Source: Treponema sp. (GTDB lineage: Bacteria; Spirochaetota; Spirochaetia; Treponematales; Treponemataceae). From it: 64,000 nt of DNA. Below are positions 43,515 through 52,788 of this stretch, in pieces. The stretch spans positions 62,001 through 126,000 of the forward strand of contig JAGAZO010000009.1 in the NCBI GenBank assembly GCA_017940005.1, given 5' to 3'. The notes beneath the pieces are model-generated. The model was not told the DNA's origin. It did not search any database and was given only the letters and a program-made list of their open reading frames with translations. Position numbers and translations under genes: made by a program. The first letter of the stretch is position 1. Each line of letters begins with the position of its first letter.

Positions 43515-44585
43515 TCAATTATCTGTTTCTATCCATTGCCACAGCGTCGTGTCTTCCATGCCTATTCGCCAAAATGAAATATTGTTAATGCCTTTTTCTT
43601 TGTACATGCGAAATTTTTTGACAAGCGAATACGTGTCGTCAAAGTAGCCTGTCACATTGATTGTTGCGCTGTATTCAATTTTCGGCACGCCACCGTCATC
43701 GCGCTCGACAGTTGCAACGCCATTTTCGAGCATCTTTCTGTTCACGCCGCTAAAATACCACGCGCCCGCATGATTTTCATCCACCCATGTGCGTCCGTAC
43801 AGGGGCAATCCCATCACAAGTTTTTCTTTGGGGATTATTGTAAGCGCGTAATCGGCTACGTTGCTGCACCACTCAAATGAGGCAACTGGTCCCGGTTTGC
43901 TCGTGCTCCAGTGCTCGTCATACGCCATGATGATAACGCGGTCTGCTATGTCGGAAATTGTTTTATAGTGGAATATGTCGTCCGAGATTGTTCGCGTACG
44001 AGCAGGCACGCACACGCTCAATATTTTTCCGTTCAGCATGCGCTTCATGTCGCGCAAAAATGAAAAAAAGTTGCCGCGGTCTCGTGCAGGAATATACTCC
44101 ATGTCGATGCACAGCCCGTCGTAATTTTTGACTGCGTTAATGAGCGATTTTTCAAACTGCGCGCGCAAGCCAAACTGCGGGTCGAGCACATAGTGAACGA
44201 GCGCACGACTGTCGCAGGCAAATACCATGTGCGTTCTGCCTTCAAACGATGCAAGCAACAAATGATTAGGCACATCGACAAGCTCTCCGTAATAATTGAG
44301 CGTTGACGTAAAAAGCGCAATATCTGTGTACGGCGTTTCAAAATCGAGTTCGTTGGGACGCTCTTGCAGCGCAAATCCCCACACTTCATTGAATGGTGTT
44401 GCTTCTCCGTCAACAAGCGTGCGCTCGTATGCGGCTCCATCATTTTCTGCGAGCAATCTTGCAGCACGCTCTTGCGGCGTTTCCTCTGGCGCTTTGGGCG
44501 TTTTTTCTTTTCGTCCTCCGGCAAATACAAGCGCAGGGCACAGCGCGAGCGCAAACATGCATTGCAACAAAAGTTTTTTCGTCAT
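43515..44585 (-). CDS. GH18-family glycosidase-like exported protein
   Basis: 356 aa. A signal peptide (about 1-22, cleavage at VFAGG) is followed by a charged linker with a treponemal-looking FAGGRKEK start. The GH18 barrel (about 65-350) has DGLCIDMEYI, which retains the DxxDxE catalytic pattern (Glu163). Other features are RVIIMAYDEHW, LVMGLPLYGRTW and the C-terminal NISFWRIGMED. The closest functional group seems to be the spore cortex-lytic or LysM-associated GH18 hydrolases that cut peptidoglycan or chitin-like glycans. No LysM domain is present. The stop of the upstream ABC gene is 24 bp away, so it may be read together with it. Confidence 0.83.
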   Translation of the reverse strand: MTKKLLLQCMFALALCPALVFAGGRKEKTPKAPEETPQERAARLLAENDGAAYERTLVDGEATPFNEVWGFALQERPNELDFETPYTDIALFTSTLNYYGELVDVPNHLLLASFEGRTHMVFACDSRALVHYVLDPQFGLRAQFEKSLINAVKNYDGLCIDMEYIPARDRGNFFSFLRDMKRMLNGKILSVCVPARTRTISDDIFHYKTISDIADRVIIMAYDEHWSTSKPGPVASFEWCSNVADYALTIIPKEKLVMGLPLYGRTWVDENHAGAWYFSGVNRKMLENGVATVERDDGGVPKIEYSATINVTGYFDDTYSLVKKFRMYKEKGINNISFWRIGMEDTTLWQWIETDN

Positions 44586-44609
44586 AGTTTTACAATCGGC
44601 AACTTTTGC

Positions 44610-46478
44610 TCATCTCGTAATGATTTTATACATGGGCGTCTCATTCGGGCGCAATTCAAGAATGTGTTTTTCACATGCGAGCATTTCATCTGTTTCGTGC
44701 GTCACGTGGAGCAGCGTTGTAGCGCCGCTCTCTGCAATTGTTTCAAGCAAGTCAAGTATTTTTTGACGGTAGTTTTCATCGAGCGCATGACATGGCTCAT
44801 CAAGCACGAGAATAGGCGGGCATTTCACCACCGCACGCAAAATGAGCAACGCGCGTTGCTCGCCATAGCTTATGCTGCTGAACAGTTCGCGCTCACGTTC
44901 TGCAAATCCGCCGAATGCAAGCCACTTGCGCGCCGCCGTTATCTCTGCATCAGTTGGCCTTTCGTATAAACCTATTGAATCTTTAAAACCTGACACGAGT
45001 ACATTCAGCAAACTCGTGCTTGCAACCATACGGTATTCAACATGCAACCGATACGACACAATGCCGAGCTGCGCTTTTATGTCCCAGATTGTTTCGCCCG
45101 TACCGCGCCGCTTTCCAAACATGCGCACATCGTTGCAATACGCTTGCATGTTGTCGCCTGTTATGAGCTCAAGAAATGTTGTTTTGCCGCTTCCGTTCGG
45201 GCCGCGTATGAGCCAATGCTCGCCTTCATGCAAGCTCCAGTTGAGGTTGACAAGAACGCGGCGCTCTCCCCAGCCAACAGTTACATTGTGCATTTCAACG
45301 AGCGCGGTTTTATTGCTGGTGGTCGTCGTTTCCGCGCTGTCTTTACTGCTGGCGTTTTGGCGCGCTGCATTGGTGCCCAACGCATGGTCATCGTTTGAAC
45401 GCACGAGGCGCGCGTTGCCGCCGACATGCTTGAGGCTTGCATTGTCAGCTGGGCGCGCGAGTTGTGCTGCATGGTGCAAATCACTGATACGCCGCACACG
45501 CGCTGCTTTGTCTGCATCGCGTGTTGTGTTCCTACAAGACGCGCGTTTTGCAAGCAGCATTTCGTACTCATTTCGCGCGCCGCAAAATGAAACAGCACTT
45601 TCACAAAACTCAAGCACATGCGACACCGCATCAGGAATTTCGTGATAGCGTTCCATGCCAAGAATAATGCGCGGAAATTGCTCGCTTGCAGCGGAGGTAA
45701 GCTGACGTGTCGCAATCGTGTTGAAAAACGTTTGCAAAATCGAGCGGCTTTCACTGTCGAGCCCCGCGAACGGGTCGCTCAAAATTAATAATTTTTTCCC
45801 AGAGACAAGCGCACGTGCCAAAAGCGTTCGACGTATTTCGCCTGTTGACATATATTTTAATCCGCGGTCAAGAATATTTTCTATGCCGCATAACTTGATT
45901 TCTGGGAATGATTCAATGCGCCGTGCAATTTCGTAAAGCTCCGCACGTTTTTTCTGCTGGTTTACGCTTTGCTTCGCAATCGCTTCCGCAATGAAAACAC
46001 GCCCCGTGCGACCAATGTCTACGCCTCCTTTAATGTAATCGCTTTCATCATTTTCGCGCTCTTCTTGAATGAGGAGTGCCGCGCGCTCTAGCGAAACAAG
46101 TTCCACCGAATTGCCAAATGCAGAACTGTACTGCGCGCCGCATGCATTTTTCGCAAGGTTTTGCTCGCTTTGCGGCATGCCGTTCTGCAACAGCGTGCTG
46201 CCAGATTGCGCACGTTCCAGCAACGTGTTGCTCTGCATCAACGTGCCACAATGCAACGGTGCGCAACTTGCTTGCGCCGCAATGCCACACGCGTTTTCGT
46301 TTGGCACAATGCGCAACGTTCCCGCGAGCGCGGAGAGGAATGCGTCTTTGCCGCTGCCGTTAGCGCCTGTTACAAGCCAAACTTGCGCGCTTTGCATGAA
46401 CCACGAAATATTTTTAATAATTGTGCGGCGCGAGTCTTCAATGCGACAGTTTTGCAGTGTGATGAGGCAATCTTGCAT
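44610..46478 (-). CDS. ModF-like double ABC ATPase
   Basis: 622 aa with two ABC ATPase domains and no TM helices. Domain 1 (about 1-300) has Walker A VTGANGSGKDAF (a KD replacing KS/KT), signature MSTGEIRR and Walker B LLILSDPFAGLD. Domain 2 (about 395-610) has GPNGSGKTTF, SISYGEQRA and ILVLDEPCHALDE. This tandem layout is that of ModF/PhrA-type proteins, named for molybdate operons but of unclear function. No modABC genes are here. Domain 1 carries Cys/Ala/Gln-rich inserts (about 65-110), and a 60-residue Ala/Asn/Arg/His/Thr-rich insert separates the domains (about 310-390). A TATACT box ends 6 nt before the ATG. Confidence 0.82.
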   Translation of the reverse strand: MQDCLITLQNCRIEDSRRTIIKNISWFMQSAQVWLVTGANGSGKDAFLSALAGTLRIVPNENACGIAAQASCAPLHCGTLMQSNTLLERAQSGSTLLQNGMPQSEQNLAKNACGAQYSSAFGNSVELVSLERAALLIQEERENDESDYIKGGVDIGRTGRVFIAEAIAKQSVNQQKKRAELYEIARRIESFPEIKLCGIENILDRGLKYMSTGEIRRTLLARALVSGKKLLILSDPFAGLDSESRSILQTFFNTIATRQLTSAASEQFPRIILGMERYHEIPDAVSHVLEFCESAVSFCGARNEYEMLLAKRASCRNTTRDADKAARVRRISDLHHAAQLARPADNASLKHVGGNARLVRSNDDHALGTNAARQNASSKDSAETTTTSNKTALVEMHNVTVGWGERRVLVNLNWSLHEGEHWLIRGPNGSGKTTFLELITGDNMQAYCNDVRMFGKRRGTGETIWDIKAQLGIVSYRLHVEYRMVASTSLLNVLVSGFKDSIGLYERPTDAEITAARKWLAFGGFAERERELFSSISYGEQRALLILRAVVKCPPILVLDEPCHALDENYRQKILDLLETIAESGATTLLHVTHETDEMLACEKHILELRPNETPMYKIITR

Positions 46479-46484
46479 GCAGTC

Positions 46485-46513
46485 AGTATAGCAGAAAAAA
46501 ATACATGTGTTTA
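46485..46513 (-). promoter_or_regulatory. Promoter of the ModF-like gene
   Basis: TATACT (plus-strand 46485-46490) lies 6 nt from the ATG at 46478, with a weak TAAACA -35 at 46508-46513 and a 17-bp spacer. Confidence 0.45.
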
Positions 46514-46629
46514 GGCAATGAGCAGCGCGGCGTTCACTTCGGAATTTAGGTCTCTCTCACGCCGCTTTCTCTTTACTGAATAAATACATGTAGTGCGTGG
46601 CAGCAAAACCGCATCATTTACCGTACAGC

Positions 46630-48378
46630 TCATTTCGCAATTCTTTTTGCAATCGCCGCACACGCGTTTTCGCCGTCAATCGCGGACGACACAATGCCGC
46701 CCGAATAGCCTGAGCCTTCTCCCGCCACATACAGATTTTTGAGCACGGTGCTTTCATATGTTTCTTTGTCACGAAGCATGCGTACAGGCGTTGACGTGCG
46801 CGTCTCAATTGCAATGAGGAGCGCATCGCGTGAAATAAAGCCGCTCATGCGCTTGTTAAAATCGACAAAAGCGACGGCAAGACGGCGCGCACTATGCGGC
46901 GGAAGCCATTTGTCAAGGCGGCTCGGCGCAACGCCAGGCGTGTAGCTTGTGGCGGGAAGCGTGCTGCTTGCATAATGCGCAAGGAAATCTTCCAAACGTT
47001 GCGCGGGCGCATGCTGTCCATCGCCATGCTTTTTTGCCTCGCGCTCAAGGTGCGTTCGCCAGTACAAGCCTGCAAGCGCAGGGCAGCCGTCCGCTGTTGC
47101 GGCAGCAACAAATTCGCGCGGAATATCTTCAGGCGTTGTTTCAACAACGATTGCCGCATTTGACCATACAGAATTGCGGCGCGCGGACGACATGCCGTTT
47201 ATCACTATTTCATCGTTGCTTGTGCTGCTCGGCACGACAAAGCCGCCGGGACACATGCAAAACGAATACACGCCGCGTCCGTCTACGTGCGTTGCAAGGC
47301 GATATTCTGCAGCTGTTTCGAGCTGCTTTCCGTGATATTGAATTGCATCGATACGCGCGCGCGGATGTTCAACGCGTACTCCAAGTGCAAACGGTTTTGC
47401 TGCGAGCGCATGAGGCGCAATTTTTGCAAGGAGCTCGTATATATCTGAAGCAGAGTGACCTGTTGCAAAAAGCACTGCGTCGCCAGTGAATTGCACGCGC
47501 GCTCCTGTTTTTGTATGCTGTGCAACAATGCCGCATACAGTGCCGCTCCATTGTGGGCGTGTTGCATCATGCGCGGCATCTGTCGCAGTTGTGCCGCTGC
47601 GCGCATCTGCACGCATGCTGCTTGTCGCACTCGTGCCACCATGTATTGCGCCCGTTGTGATTGTGCCACTTTGCATCGTGTCATCATGCGATTCGTCATG
47701 TGCAATAAGCACATCGACGCACTTCATGTTGAAATGAAACTCGCCGCCAAGTGCAATTATTTTTTCGCGCATGGCGTTGATAATTTTTGGCAACTTGTCC
47801 GTGCCTATATGCGGGTGCGCGTCTGTCAAAATGTTCGCGTCTGCACCAAAGTGATTGAATATGCGCAAAATGCGCGGCACGTTTCCACGCTTGCCGCTTC
47901 GTGTGTACAATTTTCCGTCGCTGAATGCGCCCGCGCCGCCTTCGCCAAAACAGTAGTTGCTGTTTGCGTCAACAACATGTTGCGTGCTTATAGCGGCTAT
48001 GTCTTTTTTGCGTTGCGCCGTGTCTGTGCCGCGCTCAACGAGCACTGGCGTAATGCCGTCTTCGAGCAAGCGAAGCGCACCGAAAAGCCCCGCCGGACCT
48101 GCACCCACAATGATAACGCGCCGCTTTCCGTCTGCGTGTTTCCATTCGGGAATCGCATCGTTTTGAATTGCTTCTTCGCCACTATATGCGTTGTATTTTA
48201 AGCACAGCTTTACGTTGCCGTGTCGTGCGTCAATCGATTTTTTTACGCATACGAGATGCAGCTCGTCGTCTCGCACGCGGATATTTTTTTGTGCAAGCTG
48301 TTCGCGCGCTTTCTTGCGCAACAGCAAATCGTTGTGCTCGTCTTGCGGGCGCACTATGAGCGTCAATTCTGCGACCAT
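46630..48378 (-). CDS. COG2509-like FAD-dependent oxidoreductase
   Basis: 582 aa from ATG 48378. The frame continues upstream to 48705 through a GC-rich non-coding stretch and its promoter, so the longer form is rejected. An FAD motif (VIIVGAGPAGLFGALRLLEDG) and NSNYCFGEGGAGAFSDGKLYTR are characteristic of this uncharacterised flavoprotein group. Further conserved features are VLFATGHSASDIYELL, CMCPGGFVV and the final VAGEGSGYSGGIVSSAIDG. The substrate is unknown. An insert of about 55 residues rich in Thr, Ala, Gly, Ser and His (about 237-290) lies in the middle. The TATACT box ends 6 nt before the ATG. Confidence 0.85.
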   Translation of the reverse strand: MVAELTLIVRPQDEHNDLLLRKKAREQLAQKNIRVRDDELHLVCVKKSIDARHGNVKLCLKYNAYSGEEAIQNDAIPEWKHADGKRRVIIVGAGPAGLFGALRLLEDGITPVLVERGTDTAQRKKDIAAISTQHVVDANSNYCFGEGGAGAFSDGKLYTRSGKRGNVPRILRIFNHFGADANILTDAHPHIGTDKLPKIINAMREKIIALGGEFHFNMKCVDVLIAHDESHDDTMQSGTITTGAIHGGTSATSSMRADARSGTTATDAAHDATRPQWSGTVCGIVAQHTKTGARVQFTGDAVLFATGHSASDIYELLAKIAPHALAAKPFALGVRVEHPRARIDAIQYHGKQLETAAEYRLATHVDGRGVYSFCMCPGGFVVPSSTSNDEIVINGMSSARRNSVWSNAAIVVETTPEDIPREFVAAATADGCPALAGLYWRTHLEREAKKHGDGQHAPAQRLEDFLAHYASSTLPATSYTPGVAPSRLDKWLPPHSARRLAVAFVDFNKRMSGFISRDALLIAIETRTSTPVRMLRDKETYESTVLKNLYVAGEGSGYSGGIVSSAIDGENACAAIAKRIAK

Positions 48379-48384
48379 GCACAC

Positions 48385-48413
48385 AGTATAGCCGATTGCA
48401 AAAAAATAGCAAA
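48385..48413 (-). promoter_or_regulatory. Promoter of the COG2509-like gene
   Basis: TTTGCT (plus-strand 48408-48413), a 17-bp spacer and TATACT (48385-48390), 6 nt from the ATG at 48378. Confidence 0.5.
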
Positions 48414-48708
48414 GCAAGACGGGCGCGCCCTGCCTGCGGCAGGTCGGGTGCTGTGCGGTTGCCAGTATTTTGGCGCACATATGGCGCGCCAAAATGTACC
48501 GAGCACGCGATTTTGAAAAATCGCGTGCTCGCCGCGTCGCCCCCTCGCGCACTGTGCTGCACGGAGAACGCAGCATAGCCCGCGCTGGAGTGGCGGCGCG
48601 ATGACAAGCGCGCCGTTCCGAGCGCGTCAGCCATGTAGCGAAACGCGCGACAGAATGAGGGTGACCGAACCACGCAAGCGCGGCTCTTCCCGCAGCTTGC
48701 TCCACATG
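48414..48708. repeat. GC-rich spacer with perfect inverted repeats
   Basis: It contains TTTTGGCGC/GCGCCAAAA (48468-48494) and a perfect 14-bp stem GAGCACGCGATTTT/AAAATCGCGTGCTC at 48501-48530, plus CCTGCC/GGCAGG near 48430. Open frames crossing it reflect base composition. No gene is supported. It lies between the fadD-like stop and the COG2509-like promoter. Confidence 0.6.
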
Positions 48709-50511
48709 CTACTTGTATTTTCGCTTTACTTTCATCGTTGTTGTCATTTCAAGCGGTGCATCAAGAATCGTTACTTTAGTGATTCGCTCGTACGGTTGTA
48801 AACTTTTGTTTACGTTATCAACATCTGCTTGAATCATGCTGCGCACGTCATCAGTGACAAAGAGCGCATCGTCACGTTTTACGCCGAGTTTTGCAAATAC
48901 GTCGTCGCTCGGATAGATGAGCGCTTCAATGCCTTCCGATTTTTCTTCAGCGTTTTCTTCGTAGCCTTGCACCGTAATTTGCTGAATGTTGCCGCACAGC
49001 TGGAAGCGGTCTTCAATTTCTTCGGGGTACACGTTTTTACCGCCCGACGTAACGATGATGTTTTTTGCGCGACCGCAGAGAATAAGGTAATGCTCGCTGT
49101 CGAGCTTGCCTATGTCGCCCGTTTTTAAAAAACCGTCTTGCGTAAACATAGCTTTTGTTTCTTTTGGCATGTTGTAGTAGCCCTTCATCACCATGGGGCC
49201 TTTCACCGCGATTTCGCCAATGCCGTCTTTGTCAGGATTAATAATTTTAATTTCTTCGTACGGCGAAAAATCTTTTCCGACGCTTTCGATTTTAAAATGC
49301 TCAACGGGATTGAGCGCAACGATGGGGCTTGTTTCCGTAAGCCCGTAGCCTTGAATAAAATTGATTCCCGCCGCATTGTACGCTTTGAACACGTCGGAAG
49401 AAAGCGGACCGCCGCCGCAGATTGCAACGCGCAACGTGTAGATGTTCGCCTGCACAAGCACTTTTTTGAACAGTACTTTGCCGGGATTTTTGCCAGTCGT
49501 TTTTTTGATGATGTATGAAAGCCCCATGAGCAATTTCATGAGGTTTGCCACAAGCGCGCCTTTTTCGCGAATGCCTTTTTTGATGCCCGCAAGCAGTTTG
49601 TTGTACAAGAGCGGCACGCCGAGCATCACTGTGATTTTGCCTTCGCGTAAATCTTTCATCAGCCGTGAGACTGCCATGCTTTTTCCAAATACGATTTCCG
49701 CTCCTGTAGAAAGCGGATTGATAAACGCAGCCTGCATGGTGTACGCGTGATGAATGGGAAGCAGCGCGTAGAATACATCGCCGTTGCTGTGTCGGAAATT
49801 CATCTGTGCAATGTAGCAATCGCTTACCAGGTTTTCGTGCGTGAGCATGACGCCCTTCGGCGTGCCTGTGGTGCCCGACGTAAAGAGGATTGCTGCAACA
49901 TCACCGCTTTTTGCAGGCGCGTTCTCTTTGATTTTTGCAGTTGTTGTCGTGCCGCTTGCTTTTGTCGCGGTGCTCGTCTTTGATGTACTGCGCGATTTTG
50001 TTGCCGCTGCATCAAGGTTGTACACGTATGTTTTTGGAAATTTTTTGCTGAGCGACAATGTTTTTATCGTTTTGTATTTTTTGGCAAACCGCTCGTATTT
50101 TTCTTCGTCAACAAACAGCATCTTTGGTTCAGATGCTTTAATAAGATTTGCAACTTCATCGTCATGAAGCGCGTAGTCAATGGGCACGACAACACCGCTC
50201 GCAAAAAGAACGGCAAGGTACGCTGTTGCCCATTCGGGAGAATTTTTCCCAGTGACAGCAACTCTGTCGCCTTTTTTAATGCCGTTTGCGGTCATCCAAA
50301 GCGCAAGTTTTTTTACGTCGTCGAGAACGCGCGCATAAGTGTGCGTCCGCTTTGTATCGCCAGGACCGTCAAAATCAGTAAAACACGGGCTGTCGGGAAA
50401 GCGCGTAGCAGAAATCGTGAACATGTTGGGCAGCGTCGGCCATTCGCCGCTAAAAACAGTACCGCGATAGTTTTCAAGAAAATCCCACGGGCGAGAGTGT
50501 AATTCTGTCAT
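48709..50511 (-). CDS. Long-chain acyl-CoA synthetase (AMP-binding)
   Basis: 600 aa from ATG 50511, with GAGGTG 5 nt upstream (a TTG at 50523 is in frame). It activates fatty acids to acyl-CoA through an acyl-AMP. The P-loop ILFTSGTTGTPKGVMLTHEN, the GYGLTETSP motif, the LKTGDIG hinge and a C-terminal GGKNVYPEEIED are present. It belongs to the FAA1-type group common in treponemes. An insert of about 35 residues rich in Thr, Ser, Lys and Ala (about 167-205) precedes the P-loop. It is divergent from the NlpC/P60 gene, with an inverted repeat between. Confidence 0.9.
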   Translation of the reverse strand: MTELHSRPWDFLENYRGTVFSGEWPTLPNMFTISATRFPDSPCFTDFDGPGDTKRTHTYARVLDDVKKLALWMTANGIKKGDRVAVTGKNSPEWATAYLAVLFASGVVVPIDYALHDDEVANLIKASEPKMLFVDEEKYERFAKKYKTIKTLSLSKKFPKTYVYNLDAAATKSRSTSKTSTATKASGTTTTAKIKENAPAKSGDVAAILFTSGTTGTPKGVMLTHENLVSDCYIAQMNFRHSNGDVFYALLPIHHAYTMQAAFINPLSTGAEIVFGKSMAVSRLMKDLREGKITVMLGVPLLYNKLLAGIKKGIREKGALVANLMKLLMGLSYIIKKTTGKNPGKVLFKKVLVQANIYTLRVAICGGGPLSSDVFKAYNAAGINFIQGYGLTETSPIVALNPVEHFKIESVGKDFSPYEEIKIINPDKDGIGEIAVKGPMVMKGYYNMPKETKAMFTQDGFLKTGDIGKLDSEHYLILCGRAKNIIVTSGGKNVYPEEIEDRFQLCGNIQQITVQGYEENAEEKSEGIEALIYPSDDVFAKLGVKRDDALFVTDDVRSMIQADVDNVNKSLQPYERITKVTILDAPLEMTTTMKVKRKYK

Positions 50512-50533
50512 GAAGCACCTCAAATTATAGTAA

Positions 50534-50549
50534 TTGTATTATTATACAA
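50534..50549. promoter_or_regulatory. Inverted repeat between divergent genes (possible operator)
   Basis: TTGTAT-TATT-ATACAA (6-4-6) lies in the 91-bp gap between the acyl-CoA synthetase start and the NlpC/P60 start, near their promoters. It could bind a dimeric regulator. Confidence 0.35.
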
Positions 50550-50590
50550 CATTTTAATAATTTATGGGTGAAAAAAAATAAAGATTTGCC

Positions 50591-50596
50591 TATAAT
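50591..50596 (+). promoter_or_regulatory. -10 box (TATAAT) of the NlpC/P60 gene
   Basis: TATAAT ends 6 nt before the ATG at 50603. No -35 of good quality and no RBS are seen. Confidence 0.4.
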
Positions 50597-50602
50597 TATA
50601 AT

Positions 50603-51850
50603 ATGGACAGTTTGTTAAAAAATCAGGTGAAGCGCAATGCAATCAATACATTGCACCGCAAGCATCGGAGTATTATTCCTTCCGTACGAATAAAAGAATA
50701 CGGCAAAGCGATTTTTGCTGGAATGATTTTTATAGAGCTGTGCATAGCAGCTTGCGCTTCAGAAACATTGACAGTTGCACAGGCAAAAGCAACGCGCGAA
50801 AAACTCGTCGCAGATGCAAAGACGTATCTTGGTATTCCGTATGTGAGCGGCGCTGTCGGTCCTGCAGCATTCGATTGTTCGGGCTTCATCTATTTCATAG
50901 CACGCGAGTCTGCAAAAGTACAGCTTCCGCGCAGTGCGCAGGTAATGTACACGCGGTGCACAAAAATCACTGACGACAAGATTGAAATCGGCGACTTGCT
51001 TTTTTTCTCCGCTTCATCCTCTGGCTCGATAACGCACGTAAGCTTGTATATTGGCAACAATCAAATCATTCATGCGGCAAGCGATGGACCCAAAACAGGC
51101 GTCATCATTTCTTCGCGCGACGAGCGGTATTGGAAAACGCATTACGTCGGTGCTGGGAGATTTTTGCCGTCTGCGCGAGGCACTGCTGAAAATCTGGAAG
51201 AAGACAATGCAGCGGCGAGTGCTAGCGCTGATGCGGATAACAAAACAACTGTCACGAACAACGATGCGGGCAACAACGGAATATCAAGTGGCAATGAGGC
51301 GTCATCATGCAATAGCAGTTCGTCGCGCGCTCATGCGTTAAACAAAAATTCAAGAAGCGCATTTTTGAGCAATATGCAGTGCAGTTTTTCGTTTGCAAGC
51401 GATTGGTTCTTTTCAAACAAGCAATTTTTTGCGCCTGATTTTCGCGGCCTCTCTACGCAGGCAGACATCATGTTTGCGTTTGGAAAAATATATCCAGGCA
51501 TTGGCGCGCTCATCCGCTGGAACAAAAACGTCGGCGTTGTGCAGTTTCCCTTTGTGCTCATCCTTGCTATAACTGATTACGTGCGCGTGTATGGTGGCAT
51601 AGTGCTTACTGCTGGTTTGCCAAAAGCAGTCGATTCAGGAAAGACGATATATGCGCCGATTTTTCCCGGAACATTCGGTACATCAGTGAATACGCCGCCG
51701 TTGAAACTTGGCATCATATCTTTGTGCCTCGTGCAAGATATTTGCTACACTGTTTTTAGACACGCGGATGGTCGCGCGCTTTCTGCGCAAGACGCTATTA
51801 CTGCAGGACTTGTGTTTTCGAGCGGCGTGCGCGTAACGCTATCGTTTTGA
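50603..51850 (+). CDS. NlpC/P60 hydrolase with C-terminal domain
   Basis: 415 aa. A basic N-terminus and hydrophobic helix (about 30-52, IFAGMIFIELCIAACAS) act as a signal, possibly a lipoprotein. An NlpC/P60 domain (about 60-195) has GIPYVSGAVGPAAFDCSGFIYF (catalytic Cys in DCSGF), IEIGDLLFF and ITHVSLYIG (catalytic His). It should cut stem peptides of peptidoglycan. A linker rich in Ala, Asn, Asp and Ser (about 200-255) leads to a C-terminal domain of about 150 aa with beta-rich, aromatic-spaced sequence ending FSSGVRVTLSF. That resembles an outer-membrane-type strand end, an uncommon fusion for this family. Confidence 0.83.
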   Translation: MDSLLKNQVKRNAINTLHRKHRSIIPSVRIKEYGKAIFAGMIFIELCIAACASETLTVAQAKATREKLVADAKTYLGIPYVSGAVGPAAFDCSGFIYFIARESAKVQLPRSAQVMYTRCTKITDDKIEIGDLLFFSASSSGSITHVSLYIGNNQIIHAASDGPKTGVIISSRDERYWKTHYVGAGRFLPSARGTAENLEEDNAAASASADADNKTTVTNNDAGNNGISSGNEASSCNSSSSRAHALNKNSRSAFLSNMQCSFSFASDWFFSNKQFFAPDFRGLSTQADIMFAFGKIYPGIGALIRWNKNVGVVQFPFVLILAITDYVRVYGGIVLTAGLPKAVDSGKTIYAPIFPGTFGTSVNTPPLKLGIISLCLVQDICYTVFRHADGRALSAQDAITAGLVFSSGVRVTLSF

Positions 51851-51964
51851 GCTTTGAGAAAAAAACTTGTTGCATTTTCTTTAATAAATGTGATTGTCCT
51901 GCGTTTATTTGCAAAATGCTTTTACGCTGTCAGAGTAAATGCATATAAATCGACAAGTGCGTCA

Positions 51965-51993
51965 TTGTGTTACACGCACATTTCCGCTATACT
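51965..51993 (+). promoter_or_regulatory. Promoter of the AlkD-like gene
   Basis: TTGTGT at 51965-51970, a 17-bp spacer and TATACT at 51988-51993, which ends 6 nt before the ATG at 52000. Confidence 0.55.
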
Positions 51994-51999
51994 GCGAGC

Positions 52000-52686
52000 A
52001 TGAAATCACAAACGCCAATTCAAAAAAAACTCTTTTCATTGCAAGATAATACATATAAACTGTTTCAGCAAAAACTGATTCCGACAATTCCCGCCGAAAC
52101 GATTATAGGCGTGCGCACGCCCGCGCTGCGCTCGCTTACAAAAGAGCTTGCAGGCACAAGCGAAGCGGAACAACTTCTTGCTGCACTTCCGCACACGTAC
52201 TTTGAAGAAAATCAGCTCCACGCGTTCATCATTGGAACAATCAAAGATTTTGATGCTGCGCTCGCTGCGACAGAAGCGTTTTTGCCGTACATCGACAACT
52301 GGGCAACGTGCGACCAGCTTACGCCAAAAGCGTTCAAAAAAAATCTTCCTGCGCTGTATGCAAAAATAAAAGTATGGATTGCATCCGACAAGCCGTATAC
52401 AGTCCGATTCGGCATAGGCATGCTTTTGAATTTTTTCCTTGACGAGCATTTTACGCTCGACAGCGCAAAGCGCGTTGCCCGTGTGCGCTCCAGTGAATAT
52501 TACGTGAACATGATGATTGCGTGGTATTTTGCAACTGCGCTTGCAAAGCAGTACGACGCCGCGCTGCCGTTCATTGAGCAACACAAGCTTGACGTATGGA
52601 CGCACAACAAAACGATTCAAAAAGCGTGCGAAAGCTACCGCATTTCACGCGAGCAGAAAACATACGTGCGCACGTTAAAGCGCTAA
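52000..52686 (+). CDS. DNA alkylation repair protein (AlkD-like)
   Basis: 228 aa from ATG 52000. The protein consists of HEAT-like helical repeats as in AlkD glycosylases, which excise bulky or positively charged alkylated purines. Visible family elements are IIGVRTPALRSLTKEL near the N-terminus, YFEENQLHAFIIG, FLPYIDNWATCDQLTPKAF (conserved Trp and Asp) and VNMMIAWYFATALAKQ. No RBS precedes the start, and TATACT ends 6 nt before it. It appears monocistronic. Confidence 0.9.
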   Translation: MKSQTPIQKKLFSLQDNTYKLFQQKLIPTIPAETIIGVRTPALRSLTKELAGTSEAEQLLAALPHTYFEENQLHAFIIGTIKDFDAALAATEAFLPYIDNWATCDQLTPKAFKKNLPALYAKIKVWIASDKPYTVRFGIGMLLNFFLDEHFTLDSAKRVARVRSSEYYVNMMIAWYFATALAKQYDAALPFIEQHKLDVWTHNKTIQKACESYRISREQKTYVRTLKR

Positions 52687-52752
52687 CGCGGTTTGTGTGG
52701 TGCATTCAGTACAGCTATGCTCCATGAACTGTTGCCGTCTGTTCCAGATTCC

Positions 52753-52781
52753 TTGCCTGTTATTTGACCTCTTGCTATACT
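52753..52781 (+). promoter_or_regulatory. Promoter of argC
   Basis: TTGCCT at 52753-52758, a 17-bp spacer and TATACT at 52776-52781, which ends 7 nt before the ATG at 52789. Confidence 0.55.
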
Positions 52782-52788
52782 AGTGCTC

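Noticed and set aside
47455-48201. Cys/Ala-rich open frame (248 codons) opposite the COG2509-like gene
   Set aside because: Composition artefact of the repeated GC-rich insert on the other strand.
48379-48705. 109-residue N-terminal extension of the COG2509-like protein
   Set aside because: It crosses the gene's own promoter and GC-rich inverted repeats, is rich in Arg/Ala without pattern, and the conserved protein begins at 48378.
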